Source: Saccoglossus kowalevskii
Lineage: Eukaryota > Hemichordata > Enteropneusta > Harrimaniidae
Length of the DNA stretch: 62,879 nucleotides
Reading direction: 5' to 3'
Assembly (NCBI RefSeq): GCF_000003605.2
Contig: NW_003149770.1
Coordinates: 178,701-241,579 of the forward strand
A program made the translations under genes and the position numbers. Under the pieces are notes generated by a model that saw only the letters and a program-made list of their open reading frames with translations, was not told where the DNA came from and ran no database searches. This document shows positions 52,101 through 62,879 of this stretch, in pieces (within the stretch, counting starts at the first letter, position 1; each line of letters starts with the position of its first letter).

Positions 52101-52114
52101 GCGCCATCTGCCGG
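52101..52114 (-). promoter_or_regulatory. CTCF-like motif upstream of exon 1B
   Basis: The minus strand reads CCGGCAGATGGCGC, 13 of 14 matches to CCASYAGRKGGCRS, about 2.2 kb upstream of the exon 1B start. A weaker match (12 of 14) is at 52947-52960 in the same orientation. Motif-only evidence. Confidence 0.3.
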
Positions 52115-54011
52115 CGGTTGCAGCAACTCGTGCTAGGCTGTATGCTTCGGTGAGGGCGCAACATATAATTAAAACATAAGGCTGTAACTGAAGGCTGTTG
52201 TATCATACAGTAAAGTGCACGCACGACTCCGTTGTTTATATTTATAAGCAAAATTATTTGACACCAGTCACGTTCAAATCCAATTCGATTGCGTAGGTTG
52301 GTGACTCTTTCCTTTCCAGAAGCGCTAACTCCATTACCTAGTGGTAATATACGTCGTCTTATTCATATCTGCTTTTTTGTTATAATGTGAAATATACATG
52401 CCTTAGTACCACAATTATCATATAGTGCCAATGGCTGTTACATCAACTATTCACACTACGTTATGTGCTACCATTTCAGTAATGCTAGATTTGTTAACCC
52501 GCGGCCGAAGACTACAAATCTTGTTTTGTTAAAATCGATCGACTCAATTCGCCCGTTTGTCGTCGTTTATAAATATAATATTTTAAATTGACGACTGACA
52601 TCTAAATGTGTCATGATATTATCAAAGATGTATATGGATATATCCTACTAGGACATAACATAGCGAAAGGATTCCACCATGTTGTGAGCGGTTGAGAGCG
52701 CTTACAAGTCCGTCTCCAACTATTTGAATTTTAGTTTGCGAGGAATCTGACTACTACTCCGTACTTGTCTTCTGCCACCATCCACACACGTTTGCATGAA
52801 ACAGTCTGTGTTGCGTTCATTGCGCGTGTTGGTTTGGGCTCAGTCTGATGACAAACACCCCTAGCGACCGGAATTAAAGGTACCTGTCACCTTTACCTAC
52901 ATCGGAGTCCAACCACTGAGTAGTTTGCACGTCGGATATTAAAATTGCGCCCTCTAGTCTACTTCGGATTAGCTGTGAAGTGTGCGCGAGTCACATTCAG
53001 GTCACAACGCCCTCGCGCACAGAAATGAAAAAAAAAAAAAAACGTAGGTTCTATCGAGTATTCGACGGCCTCAAGTGAAACAGTACGATCCATGAAAACA
53101 TCTATGCGTAATTTGAAAAGTTGAAAACAAAAAATTGCCAGAAATACCATTTATTTTCGGTAAACCCAGAACGTCCACTTTGTAATTATTTCGATTATAG
53201 ATAAACAATATTCATTCAAGTGTATCGGAATAATAGAAATCGCTCCATTTATTTACATGGTATCAATTTTTGCAAAATCATACAGCTGTCACAAGTGTGT
53301 TAAATTATTGAAAACAATGAAGATATATATATAACACAATGCGTCCCATGGCACTAATGTGTGTGGCTTAGTTTTCTATCGGATGGTGGACCACTTCATT
53401 CCGCAAAAAAATCGACAAACCCTGCCCAGTGGGAGTGTGCGGACGTCAATAGGAGTGCCCCCCTTACCGAATTTCTGGATCCACCAGTGGTACGTATTCC
53501 AATGTATAGAAGGTAGTATGGTTAAAGCCAACAGGTGGCACTGTCTCTCGAAGAATATAAATTTAACCTCGCAGTCAATTTGCAATTTGATGATGATACT
53601 GCAATATGATTTTGTGAAAAACCGCTGTTTGTATGTAAACATGGATTATTATAATTTTATATATTAGTCTATCTATTAAAAGACAAAGAGAAATTGCAAA
53701 ATTAGACAAATTCGTTTTTTTCTCATTTTATCTAAAAAATTACGTTAGTTATTTTTCACTATTGTCTAGCTCGATCACGACCAATTGAACTGGCGTTAAT
53801 ATCCATATCATATCTTTCAGGGATATTACCCGTGACGCAACTCAGAGGTCGTATGACACTAATTTGTCCCGGTGCATGGCTTTTTCTTCGAAAGGCCATT
53901 CGAAAAAAAGTGCATTTCGTCGGAAGTTGGATATATCGAAGCGAATCCCTTTCGACAGGTGTCCTCCGGTAAAGAAAATGCACCTGTTTGTAGTTTGTAC
54001 ACATAAAATAC

Positions 54012-54169
54012 TTAAAAGCGGGAGGGTCGTCACCTGCGCACGCGCGGGAATTGAGTCCCAAGCGACGATAACAACTCACGCTAAAACGCAAAGGGGAGAC
54101 GCTCGTGTGTAAACAATGACACGCTATGGCCATCTGACGCATGCGTAGGTGACGACTCGCCCGCTTTAA
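54012..54169. mobile_element. TTAA-bounded MITE, copy 2
   Basis: Same family as 26476-26638, with the internal GCGGGAATTGAGTCCCAAGC block nearly identical and TTAA at both ends (54012-54015, 54166-54169). The inverted ends, including CGTCACCTGCGCA, are better preserved in this copy. Confidence 0.65.
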
Positions 54170-54282
54170 GACTATGATGGTCAAATTATATGCATTGTAC
54201 AATTTTTTTTTGTAATTAACTGATCACCGCTAGGTTGTCAGCAGACCCGAGTTAAACACGAAAATGTCTTGTGACCCACATA

Positions 54283-54285
<3 letters not shown>

Positions 54286-54374
<89 letters not shown>

Positions 54375-54379
54375 ACGAA

Positions 54380-54414
<35 letters not shown>

Positions 54415-54415
54415 A
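54286..54415. repeat. Long (AAAT)n microsatellite
   Basis: About 130 bp of AAAT units with one interrupting AAACGAAT. Confidence 0.95.
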
Positions 54416-55329
54416 ATGATTGATATTTTATTCATATGTTTTGGGAAAATAATGAAATCCGCTGTTTATTTAAATGAAGTGTCGTCATGCATGGTCCACG
54501 ACATTTCGTAGAAAATCAGAACCCCGGATTTGTTATATCTTTATGCTTGCTCATATATGACGTAAGTGGTCACGTGGTATATAACGATTTATGCAACCTT
54601 ATCTACAGATGATGCAGAATACAACACTTGGAAACGTTTAGAAAATAATCTACACTATACCCTCCTGCATGGTACCCGACAATATTAAAATAAGAATCGA
54701 GCAAATAACACCCGCTTTCTCTTTCTTTCCTTTTGTAAGGCAGACCCGCGTGTTTGTGACATCCGGTCAAGTTTCCGGTTTGTTTGTATATTTTTTTTCT
54801 CTGAAAATAAAAAGTCTTTATGACGATGATATTATCGTCTGCAGGCAGCTTTGGATCAATTTCCGGCAGCTTTGTTGTTTTATGGTGATTTTAAAAATCG
54901 CAAAAAAGATGATTTTTATAACTATGGCTCTATGGTCAAACCAATGACGTCACAACTTGGACTTGTATAGCCCAGTTCAAGACAACCATAAACACACTTG
55001 CTATTTGCAGTCTAAATACTACTGACGGAACTGATTCATTTAAATATTATTTGAATTGTTCGTATTTTTTGTAAAGTTTAATAAAATATTTCATACAAAT
55101 TGTTAGTTTAGAAAAGCCGACTTACGGGCGAACAGTGGACATCTGATATATACGTAAAACTGAATTTCAATCTACATTTGTTTTATGCATACCATATTTT
55201 ATCAAAAACTTAAAGAAAGCGAACACGTTATAATATTCCTGATATTCGGCTTTAGTTTTAACGCTTCAATCTTCGCTCCTTCAACCGTCACTCACCTTGA
55301 ACGCGTTTCTCTTTGATATTATTAATCTA

Positions 55330-55640
55330 AATGCGCCTTTCTTTTCACTTCCGGTGTGGAAATGGGGGAAACGTCGCTTGTATTCGCGATCCCTACACAG
55401 GGCCCCTTACACCATAAAGTAAGAAAACCTGAATCGACAACAACAAGGACCGTGCTGCAACGATAATAAATAGTATGAATACAGGTGTAATGCATGAGGA
55501 GGTCATTTTGAAGGTTATCATCCGGGGAACTGATTACCCAACATGCAACGCGTTTATTTTTCAATTTCTCTATCCTGCCATCTTCTTCACTGGAATCTGA
55601 TGTGAATAAAGCGATATGGAGTTTATGCAGTCTCCTTAAA
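55330..55640 (+). promoter_or_regulatory. Tomosyn promoter / 5' leader region
   Basis: Richer in GC and CpG than its surroundings. It contains an ETS/GABP-type element (CACTTCCGGT, 55346-55355), a common housekeeping promoter motif. No TATA box is obvious. A minus-strand splice donor (CAAG then GTGAGT) lies near 55290-55297, hinting at a divergent transcript. The long antisense open frame here has no recognisable homology. Confidence 0.4.
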
Positions 55641-55676
55641 ACAAAATGGCTTATTCTTGAAGGAAATATTGTCGGA

Positions 55677-56013
55677 ATGTCTGCTAAGGCAACGATGAAG
55701 AAATTTGCAAGCATAGGACGTGTGTTGGATGGGTTGCGGTCGGGCTCGACCCCAACACCGAAGGCGGAGAACGAAATCGTCGAAACCCTGAGTTCGGAAG
55801 ATTTCACCATCAACAAGGTATGTATGCCACTGTAGATGAACTCGCAGTAAATTTTTCTTTATTTCGACCATCCAGTGGGTTTTAATCGTTCTCCACTCGG
55901 TTGTTATTATTTTAGGTCGTACGACATGGATTTCCATACAAGCCGTCTGCAATGGCTTACGACCCAGTGCAACACATTTTGGTGATCGGATCCGAGAATG
56001 GTTCGCTCAGAAT
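55677..56013 (+). CDS. STXBP5: Tomosyn (syntaxin-binding protein 5 family), first two coding exons, partial
   Basis: Tomosyn is a WD40 and R-SNARE protein that binds syntaxin/SNAP-25 and restrains vesicle fusion. Exon 1 is 55677-55817 (47 codons, phase 0, donor AAG|GTATGT); exon 2 starts at 55916 after TTATTTTAG. Exon 1 contains MKKFASIGRVLDGLRSG, matching the family start MRKF..RKVLDGL..G, and exon 2 has VVRHGFPYKPSAMAYDPVQH then ILVIGSENGSLR, matching the conserved VRHGFPYQPSA.A.DPVQ block. Translation may begin at 55677 or at the ATG at 55695, which fits the vertebrate start better. I end exon 2 at 56013 (AT|GTATCC) because the family continues with a FGRPG motif that is not present here; a better-looking donor lies at 56079 but would add 21 residues of unrelated sequence. 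The remaining roughly 1000 residues lie beyond the window. STXBP5 and STXBP5L cannot be told apart here. Confidence 0.88.
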
Positions 56014-59000
56014 GTATCCTTTTAGCATTTCATTCATTGGCGACACGTCGATCTCTGTGTTGACTCCAACGCTCTACGGTAAGCAAAACTGCATCGTGTC
56101 GAAATAAAAGTAAGTCTCAAACATCATGCCGATTTGCTTTGCCGTAATTTGTGCATAACATGACATTTTACATCGCAACCTTCCCCGTCGCCACCGCAGG
56201 GGTTGTCATTTTGTACTCGTTCCGATCTGTCCTGCTTCAGCGAATCGTGAATTATGCAAATCCGTATCCACAATTTCTTTAGTCACTAAGCAGCAGCGCG
56301 GTTTTCACTCGACGTATATTCGCGAAATTATCGTTATTTTTGTAGAATAATTCCTTTTATTTATTCACCCAGCGCCTTTAAACTGTTTTGCATGTTAGTG
56401 GGAACAGCCCACTTTTAAATCCTGCTTCGCAAACAACATTCAGCCAGGGCTGTTGCATATTTAAACATACAGGCCTGACGTCATTTGCATATTAAATATG
56501 TAATATGTAGTATACACAACGTATACACTGCGATATGTATATCAGGTGCTTATTACCTAAACTTGTACAGTCTTGATCTGAAAATGAAATTTTATATTTC
56601 CACTTCTCAAAAAAATGTTTTGTCTGCTCTGTCTCATCACCATTTTTCGCCCATGCACATTCTTTGAACCAGGAAATGAGTGTGTAAAATATTATTGCTG
56701 TATATTTTTATCTAATTTAATATTCTTATCCAGATTGACTTAGTAATCCTCATCCTAGACTGGTCTGGGCAGTTCATACAATATTAATATTTGTCAGCGA
56801 TATTACAGAAAATTGTTTATGATACTGTAGGTGTGTATTTTGTTCAGTTGAATTACCACTTCATTAATAAGGTCAGCAGAATAATTTACAAAAGAAATGT
56901 GTGGTTATTGTACTTGTACTTGGGTTACTATGTACAGTAAACTGAAGTGTAGTGTAGTATGCTACTTTAGTAAAATCCCTGTGTAAAACTCTGTAAACAT
57001 TGTGTAATCGAAAACTCATTATTGTGATACTCAGACTGTTGTAGTATTCAAAATGTCAAGTGTCTAATTAATACTTGAACATTTGTAAAATATGAAAGCC
57101 TTTTAAAAATTTGAGAAAGTTATTTCTTTTCAATTAGTAACATTAAGCAGATGATACTGTTACATTTATTATTACACTTTTTTTCAGGATAAGAGTAAAT
57201 ATAAAAATATAATCTATTATATTATTGATTGTTGATTTTATCATTAGTAGGTGTTATTACAAACTGTATAATTTGTACTTACCCTGTAGTTTGTAAACAA
57301 AACACCCCCCACCCCTACCATGGATATATTTTACATTTTCATTATTCTTCTCTGATGATGTCGGTTTCTTCTTTGGCTGTTGCATTCTGGGTATAGCAGA
57401 ACTACTAATCAAGGTACTTGTACATCAGGAAATGTAGGCCGGTGCTTTGCAATCTGGCAAATCTATTAGAATAAATAAATGACAAAATGGTACAGGCGTC
57501 AGCCGTTAATCTCAATTTTTACTGGTCTTTCATGTAATATCAAAGAAGTCTGGACTGTATCGTATTACTTTTGGAAACAAAACCTAAAATGTTGTATCGT
57601 TCTCACAATGCTGTGCTAAGGTCATGCGACTATGAATCTATAATTTAATTTAAGTTTAATGTTCAGCAAATCAAGTGATAAGCTGTTGCTGCAGCCATGC
57701 AGAGTGAAACGACATTGATTTTAATCCAAAGATGCATGCCATTTCTGAGTGCTTGCTTTTAAAGAAATTTGCTTGTTGATTTGATATAGCAGGTGAAAAT
57801 AAAACTGTGCATATAATTGGCCATAAGCTATGCTATGGTAGTTACTGTCTCACCTAATGTGTTCATTTTAATTTTAAAATGGATATAGAGATATAATTGC
57901 GTTTAATGAATTATCTTGGATAAGTTATCTTGGAGGATTAAAATTGATAAAATTAATCTCCTTAATAGACTTCCACAAAATAGTAGTACTTTTTATCCAT
58001 GTTTTTGGTCTCATCAGCGCAATATAAGCTTGTCTGAAATGTATAACATTCTTGTCAACAAGCCATCTATAGAAACTGGTTGTTGTTGAAATTATTCTAT
58101 TCGGATCTGAATATAACTATTAATAAAAATATTTTATCCACTATTTTGTAAAATTTAAATCAACTGATTTGTGAAATTTTATTAATTTAGTTGTGCTGCA
58201 AGCAGCTACTGCTACAGTTTTGTCAGTGGCAATAATGATGAAGATTTTGACTTTGACTGTGTTCCAACAGACTCAAATATTTTTAATCTCGTAAATTCGG
58301 GTGGTACGTAATTAATATTGTAATAAAATGTGCATATTTGACCATTTCTGTTTCTTCATTGTAAGAGTCAATGACGACGCACCTAGTTTCGTAATTTTAT
58401 TTTCCCTCAAAGACGTAATATTCCCCTCAATCTGTCACACGGTGAATTAAAATTGTCATTTGCATTTGTAAGCGCCCACCCCTGAAAAATCCTGATTTCA
58501 TGAGTTGAGGACCCTGGGCGCTGACGCGGTCGAGTACGGTAGTTTTGTCAACCCCCCCCCCCCTCACTCATCCATCCAAGGTATTGTTGGATCCTAGAAC
58601 ACTATTTTGTATAACAGTGATTTGTCTATTGTTTTTTAATGTAGTTTCACTGATTATAGTTATTATCCAGAAAAACTATGTGACTGTAAACCACTTTATT
58701 TTCATGAGAAAAAAATAAAAGTTTTGCAAAGTGAAAAAATCATGGATGAATACATCACAGCAGTCACTTCGCATCATAATCGTGTGGGTCTCCCGCAACA
58801 TATAAAACTCATGTAATACAATTGTTTGTTTACACACAAAGTCAAACATGAACACAACAGTAGCTTTTTAAATCATTCGAGTCGCTACAGTTTCAGTAGT
58901 AATATATCCCACTTTTAAACAAAAGCACATGTTGTTGAAGTTCAATTTGTATCAACATTCGTTAAAATTATTAGCAGTAGTTTGAATAGACCCATGTGTA

Positions 59001-62000
59001 CAGAATGTCACTGGTATGGAATTATAAAATTACAAAAGGCAATTTCAAGTAGGTGTTATTGAAAATTATAATGTCTATACTGCTCCTCATCATTTGATTT
59101 ACATATAATGTCTGGGAAAATACATGATGTGTTTTTATTTAAAGCTGCTAGATGCTTCTCTATGTGTTTATCGCTATCAGAAGATTTCATGATATTCAGA
59201 TGTTCAGGTTTTCAACTTGAAGATGTAATTTAATTCTACCATCTAGAACCTACATCACAACAGTGGTCATATTCCAATCATCACAGAAATAATGTTTACA
59301 AGTTTATTTGAACTGAACCAAGAAAAACATAAATGGTCTCCCTCCACCCTATTTCAATAATGGTCAAAAGTAATGTTTTAAGGCTGACCAATAACCAAAA
59401 CATTTCTTGTAATTAGAATTAACCCCCTCATGCCCCTACTCCACTTACATCTGAAATAATGGGAGTTTTTGGTGATGTTTAACCTTAAAATGTATTGATG
59501 TCGCATTTGTATCTTTACAATTTCGTCACTGGTTTTGGCGCTGAACCATATTCTCTTTTCAACAAAGTCAGTAAAGTCAAATTGACAAAACGGAGCAGCG
59601 AATCACGACCATATTGGGAAGCATGTGGGTACCAAAAATCATATCTCGAAAGCGATTTGTCATGTGACTAACTAGGGCCATTATTTGATCAAGAAAGCAT
59701 GATATCAGTGGAGTCTAAATTTTAAAAATCATTTTGTAATATGCGTAGTAACTATTAAGTTTTTAATTTGAAAATGCCATAGTGTATTGCGTGAATGACT
59801 TTTTGGAATCTATTTTGTAACATTAAGTGAGTGTACTGATGAGTCGTATACAACTAGAAATTGAATCATGATGGCTACTAATTGTATATCCTGTTTTCAG
59901 TTTGTTCCAATTAGACACATAAAAATGGCAAATACATGTATTGATTCATGCTCTCTATTGATTTTCTTGAGATAGTCACTCTCTAAATATGTTTACGCTA
60001 TCATTTAATTTGACTTGAATATTTTTATTCTCAGTTTCTGTGGCCTCATTTTATAAACATCACAAACATATATTTGTATTAGATGTTATACCTGGGATTT
60101 GGTTTCCTATATTACCTATACTTGTAGATGCCAATGTTGATATATTTATAGTTATTTATATATTTAGTTATTTGTTTTTAGTATCTTGCATATTCAGGTT
60201 GAAACTAGCACACTACTTGCCTTGCTTTTCTTGGATGTATTCATGTCTTGGAGTGCCTCTGTGTATGTGAGCTTATTGTGTTAGATATCAAAACTGCTCA
60301 TTGATCGATTAAAAGCTTGAATCATTGCAAGGCCAGCTGTGATCAATCTTCATTTCATTGGAACGAGATAGTGACGCACATAGCAAAGCTTCAATTTTCT
60401 GGTTGTCCTCTTCTCACTGACAGATGTAATTGCAATCAGGTATCCCATTGGCATGTACTTTTTTATTTCAAAAGTATGATCATAACATGATCTGATGATG
60501 TACAGAACGGTCCTAGCGTAACTTTTATCTAGCTTTTAAGCTGGCGTAAAGCTAGCTTAGCTTAGCTTGATTTCAATACAGAATGGGCACAAATTTATAA
60601 TCTACAAAAATTATTACTCTGCCTATCTTTGCAATAAAACCTTTTACTCTTTCTCAGGACAAATATCTTCATAAACTTCTACCATTTCTGTCATCTGCTT
60701 TGCATGTTGGTAGATACACTTGGATTATGTTGATCTGTTTCAGGCTTAGCATTCACTCTAATCATGATAACTCAGGGTCATTCACTAGTGCTACTGCTTG
60801 TACCGGCTTTCAGAATGTTCTTTGGGTACTAAGAATCCATCTGTACTCAGATGTTGATCACTTTTACCTACAATATTGTTAATTTGTCTACATCCACTTT
60901 TTTCGATAATGAACTCTCTCACTTATTCTATTCCCATCTTTGAATATCTCTGCAGGAAGGAAAAGATGTATAATAATAAGGTTATTATGAGTATACCCCA
61001 AAATATGCACTTAGACAGTACCCAATCGCATCGACCTCCCGCTGTACTGTCTTCGTGCATACTTTGAGGTATACTCCTAATAACCTCATAATATCACAAA
61101 TATGATTTACTCTGTCTGCACACTAGCAATTGAACTGCATGTTGATGACATGAGCACCGCAAATTGCATGGTGGCCAATAAAACAACTTGGCATTTGTAG
61201 AATTGCTGCTACTGTTAGTGTAGCAGTGGAGATTGGGCTTAAATATGTTGAGTTAGAGTACAGATGTGTTTGGCATGTAACCCTTGATATTTCCATACAC
61301 TATATACTACTACAGATTAACTTGCTTAAACCCTTTGAACATTTAGGCAGAGTAATGCCATTTTAGGCTGATGTTAATATCAAATCCTGTTTCTAATTAT
61401 CCCCTGTCTTTTCATTATTGATTTTCCATGTTATTGCCAGACTTAGTTGTTTTCCATTAGTTGGATGGAAGGAAGTGCCCGTCCACTTCTAATGCATACA
61501 GCATTTGTAGTCACTGCATGAAGAATTCTGCATACTCTAGATTTGCCTGGCTTGCACATACACAGTCCAACTTTTAACTGGTTTTCCCAGCAAAATCCAT
61601 TATATATTCAATGCTTGAACTTTGGTATTCAGAAGAAACCAATTACAAGGCTAAAAATTCCCTATGACTAATTGAAATGGCAAAGGAAATATTGACTATG
61701 AGAGGCAGGCTGACAGATTATCCAAGGCCATTGTGGCCTCCTTGAATTTAAAGACCTGTTTATTATTATTATAATTAGTAAATATTTATTTTTAATTTCT
61801 TTGAATAATGCTCATCCCTCCAAATGAAGAGTTGTTTTGAGACTTGTTGACTGCCCTATAAGGCAGAAGGGCATCCGTGATTATGAATTTCAATGTTGAT
61901 TATCTGAAAAAGACAATAAATGACCATTGAATATGTACATACATTGTATACTCATATTTGAATAATTGAATTTTATTAGCTCCGCTTGTTGTATTTTGAG

Positions 62001-62879
62001 ATGGGAATTAACACAAGCCTACAGCAGTTCCCAGTGTTTTAATAAACTAGACTTATCACATGTCTGTTTGAACAAGTGGGGTCATGATAATGCCAATTGT
62101 ATTTTTATATCTATGTAACTAAAATGTCATTTTATTCATATTCAAAGAGCTATTTATTTTTTTATGACATTTTCTTGTAGATTTAGTGCACTATTCTTGG
62201 TTGCTAATCAAACTTGCAGACATGTATGTATACCCAAACTTCTTGATTTCAACTTACTATTGATACACAGTTTTGTTGTAATCAATATTATTTTGTTGTA
62301 AAATCATATTAAATTTATTATATTTACTGGCTACATATTCTGAAATTGCAAATATTTGTTATATATAATATATCTGCAAAAGTTGGTGTTATAGCAATTA
62401 TAAAAAACAATAACATGGTTTGGTTACAAAACAACCTTGCTGATGCCTAGATATCATTTCTGTTTATTTGTAATAAATCTGGAGAAGAAATATTGGTGTA
62501 AATACTTGTATTGTGTATTATGTACGATTATAATTTTTATCTTATCCATTTGTCTGCAGAGCATGTAGATGCAATTTGCATATTGTATGGCGTTTCATCC
62601 CCAGCCATGACTGGGAAATTCTATTCAACCTCTTGGCTTCATTCAGTCTGGTTTTTCATTTTATTTTAACCTTGTACAAAAACAAACTCACTGCAGTTTC
62701 TGATTGGTAATTGCATGACGTGTTCTCCACATTTTCTTTCCATTACTATTTTTATTGGTAGGCTTATATTTTGAAATAATTTATTTTGCATTATGGATGA
62801 CTTGTACATTTGTGTTAGAACAAATAATGCATTTCTCTCGTTTGGCATTTCTTTTGTATATAACTCTGTAGACAAACGA
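56014..62879 (+). other. Tomosyn intron 2 (open-ended)
   Basis: AT-rich sequence with no recognisable tomosyn exon up to the window end: I searched for the expected FGRPG..CYC block and did not find it. It holds one candidate orphan exon (58191-58303), C runs near 57302 and 58550, and a hairpin MITE at 60979-61085. Nothing else stands out. Confidence 0.5.
60979..61085. mobile_element. Hairpin MITE, copy D
   Basis: Two arms of about 43 bp are near-perfect inverted copies (left begins AGGTTATTATGAGTATAC, right ends GAGGTATACTCCTAATAACCT-like) around a short loop with a CGCATCGACCTCCCGC core. Flanked on the left by AAAAGATGTATAATAATAAG, a sequence that also borders the related hairpins at 27.4 and 35.4 kb. 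No coding capacity. Confidence 0.7.

Larger units (their letters stand above)
51110..55250. other. Intergenic between LINE relic and tomosyn
   Basis: Contains CTCF-like motifs (52101, 52947), a possible hAT end at 53480, TTAA MITE copy 2 and the AAAT array. A 10-bp inverted pair TGTGCGCGAG / CTCGCGCACA lies at 52979-53021. No gene recognised. Confidence 0.5.

Noticed and set aside
53759-54202. 147-codon minus-strand frame
   Set aside because: Overlaps the TTAA MITE; a similar peptide at 26444-26644 comes from the other copy of the same element, so the resemblance is repeat-derived.
55322-55816. 164-codon antisense frame over tomosyn exon 1
   Set aside because: It mirrors the tomosyn coding exon and leader on the other strand and has no recognisable domain; kept only as a hint of a divergent donor.
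1-62879. CRISPR arrays, bacterial operons or prophage
   Set aside because: Spliced animal genes and eukaryotic repeats throughout; no regularly spaced short repeats with unique spacers.

Overview
This is eukaryotic, animal DNA: AT-rich, intron-bearing, full of microsatellites (TA, AAAT), short inverted-repeat transposons and a dead LINE, with one 50-N assembly gap. Three protein genes can be supported: a rhodopsin-type GPCR, an NPR-type receptor guanylyl cyclase with about 20 exons, and the first exons of tomosyn (STXBP5 family). The mix suggests a marine invertebrate, perhaps a deuterostome such as a hemichordate, cephalochordate or echinoderm; the species cannot be fixed from the sequence.

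Layout. 1-11 kb holds no recognisable protein gene (a diverged tandem repeat, a TA microsatellite, a tandem duplication, SINE-like fragments). 11.18-12.24 kb is an intact intronless-coding class A GPCR (+). 12.3-23.7 kb is non-coding with a CRE-motif cluster and repeat fragments. 23.87-49.88 kb (-) is the receptor guanylyl cyclase locus. I could reconstruct a complete reading frame from start to stop in which every splice phase agrees (3138 nt, 1045 aa): ANF-type ligand-binding ectodomain, one membrane span, kinase-homology domain, HNOBA/signalling helix, catalytic cyclase domain. 50-51.1 kb is a decayed LINE. 51-55.2 kb is intergenic with a TTAA-flanked MITE and a large AAAT array. From 55.68 kb (+) tomosyn starts, with two coding exons visible and the rest beyond the window.

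The most interesting point is the 5' end of the cyclase gene. There are two homologous, intact first exons (49879-49219 and 42483-41805), about 63% identical in protein over the mature part. Each encodes its own start codon, signal peptide and the N-terminal half of the ligand-binding domain, and each ends in a splice donor of the same phase, yet only one set of exons 2-20 follows. The nearer exon has its own TATA box. This is the layout of alternative promoters choosing between two ligand-sensing halves joined to one shared membrane and catalytic body (as in clustered protocadherins or UGT1). CTCF-like motifs lie upstream of both first exons. The rival explanation, a partial tandem duplicate, is testable by RNA junctions.

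The introns of the cyclase gene carry several small transposons: two inverted copies of a ~375-bp composite hairpin element that flank exons 2-11, a TTAA-bounded MITE, a hAT-like MITE with an 8-bp target duplication, and a ~1.9-kb foldback element with a possible two-exon microgene inside it.
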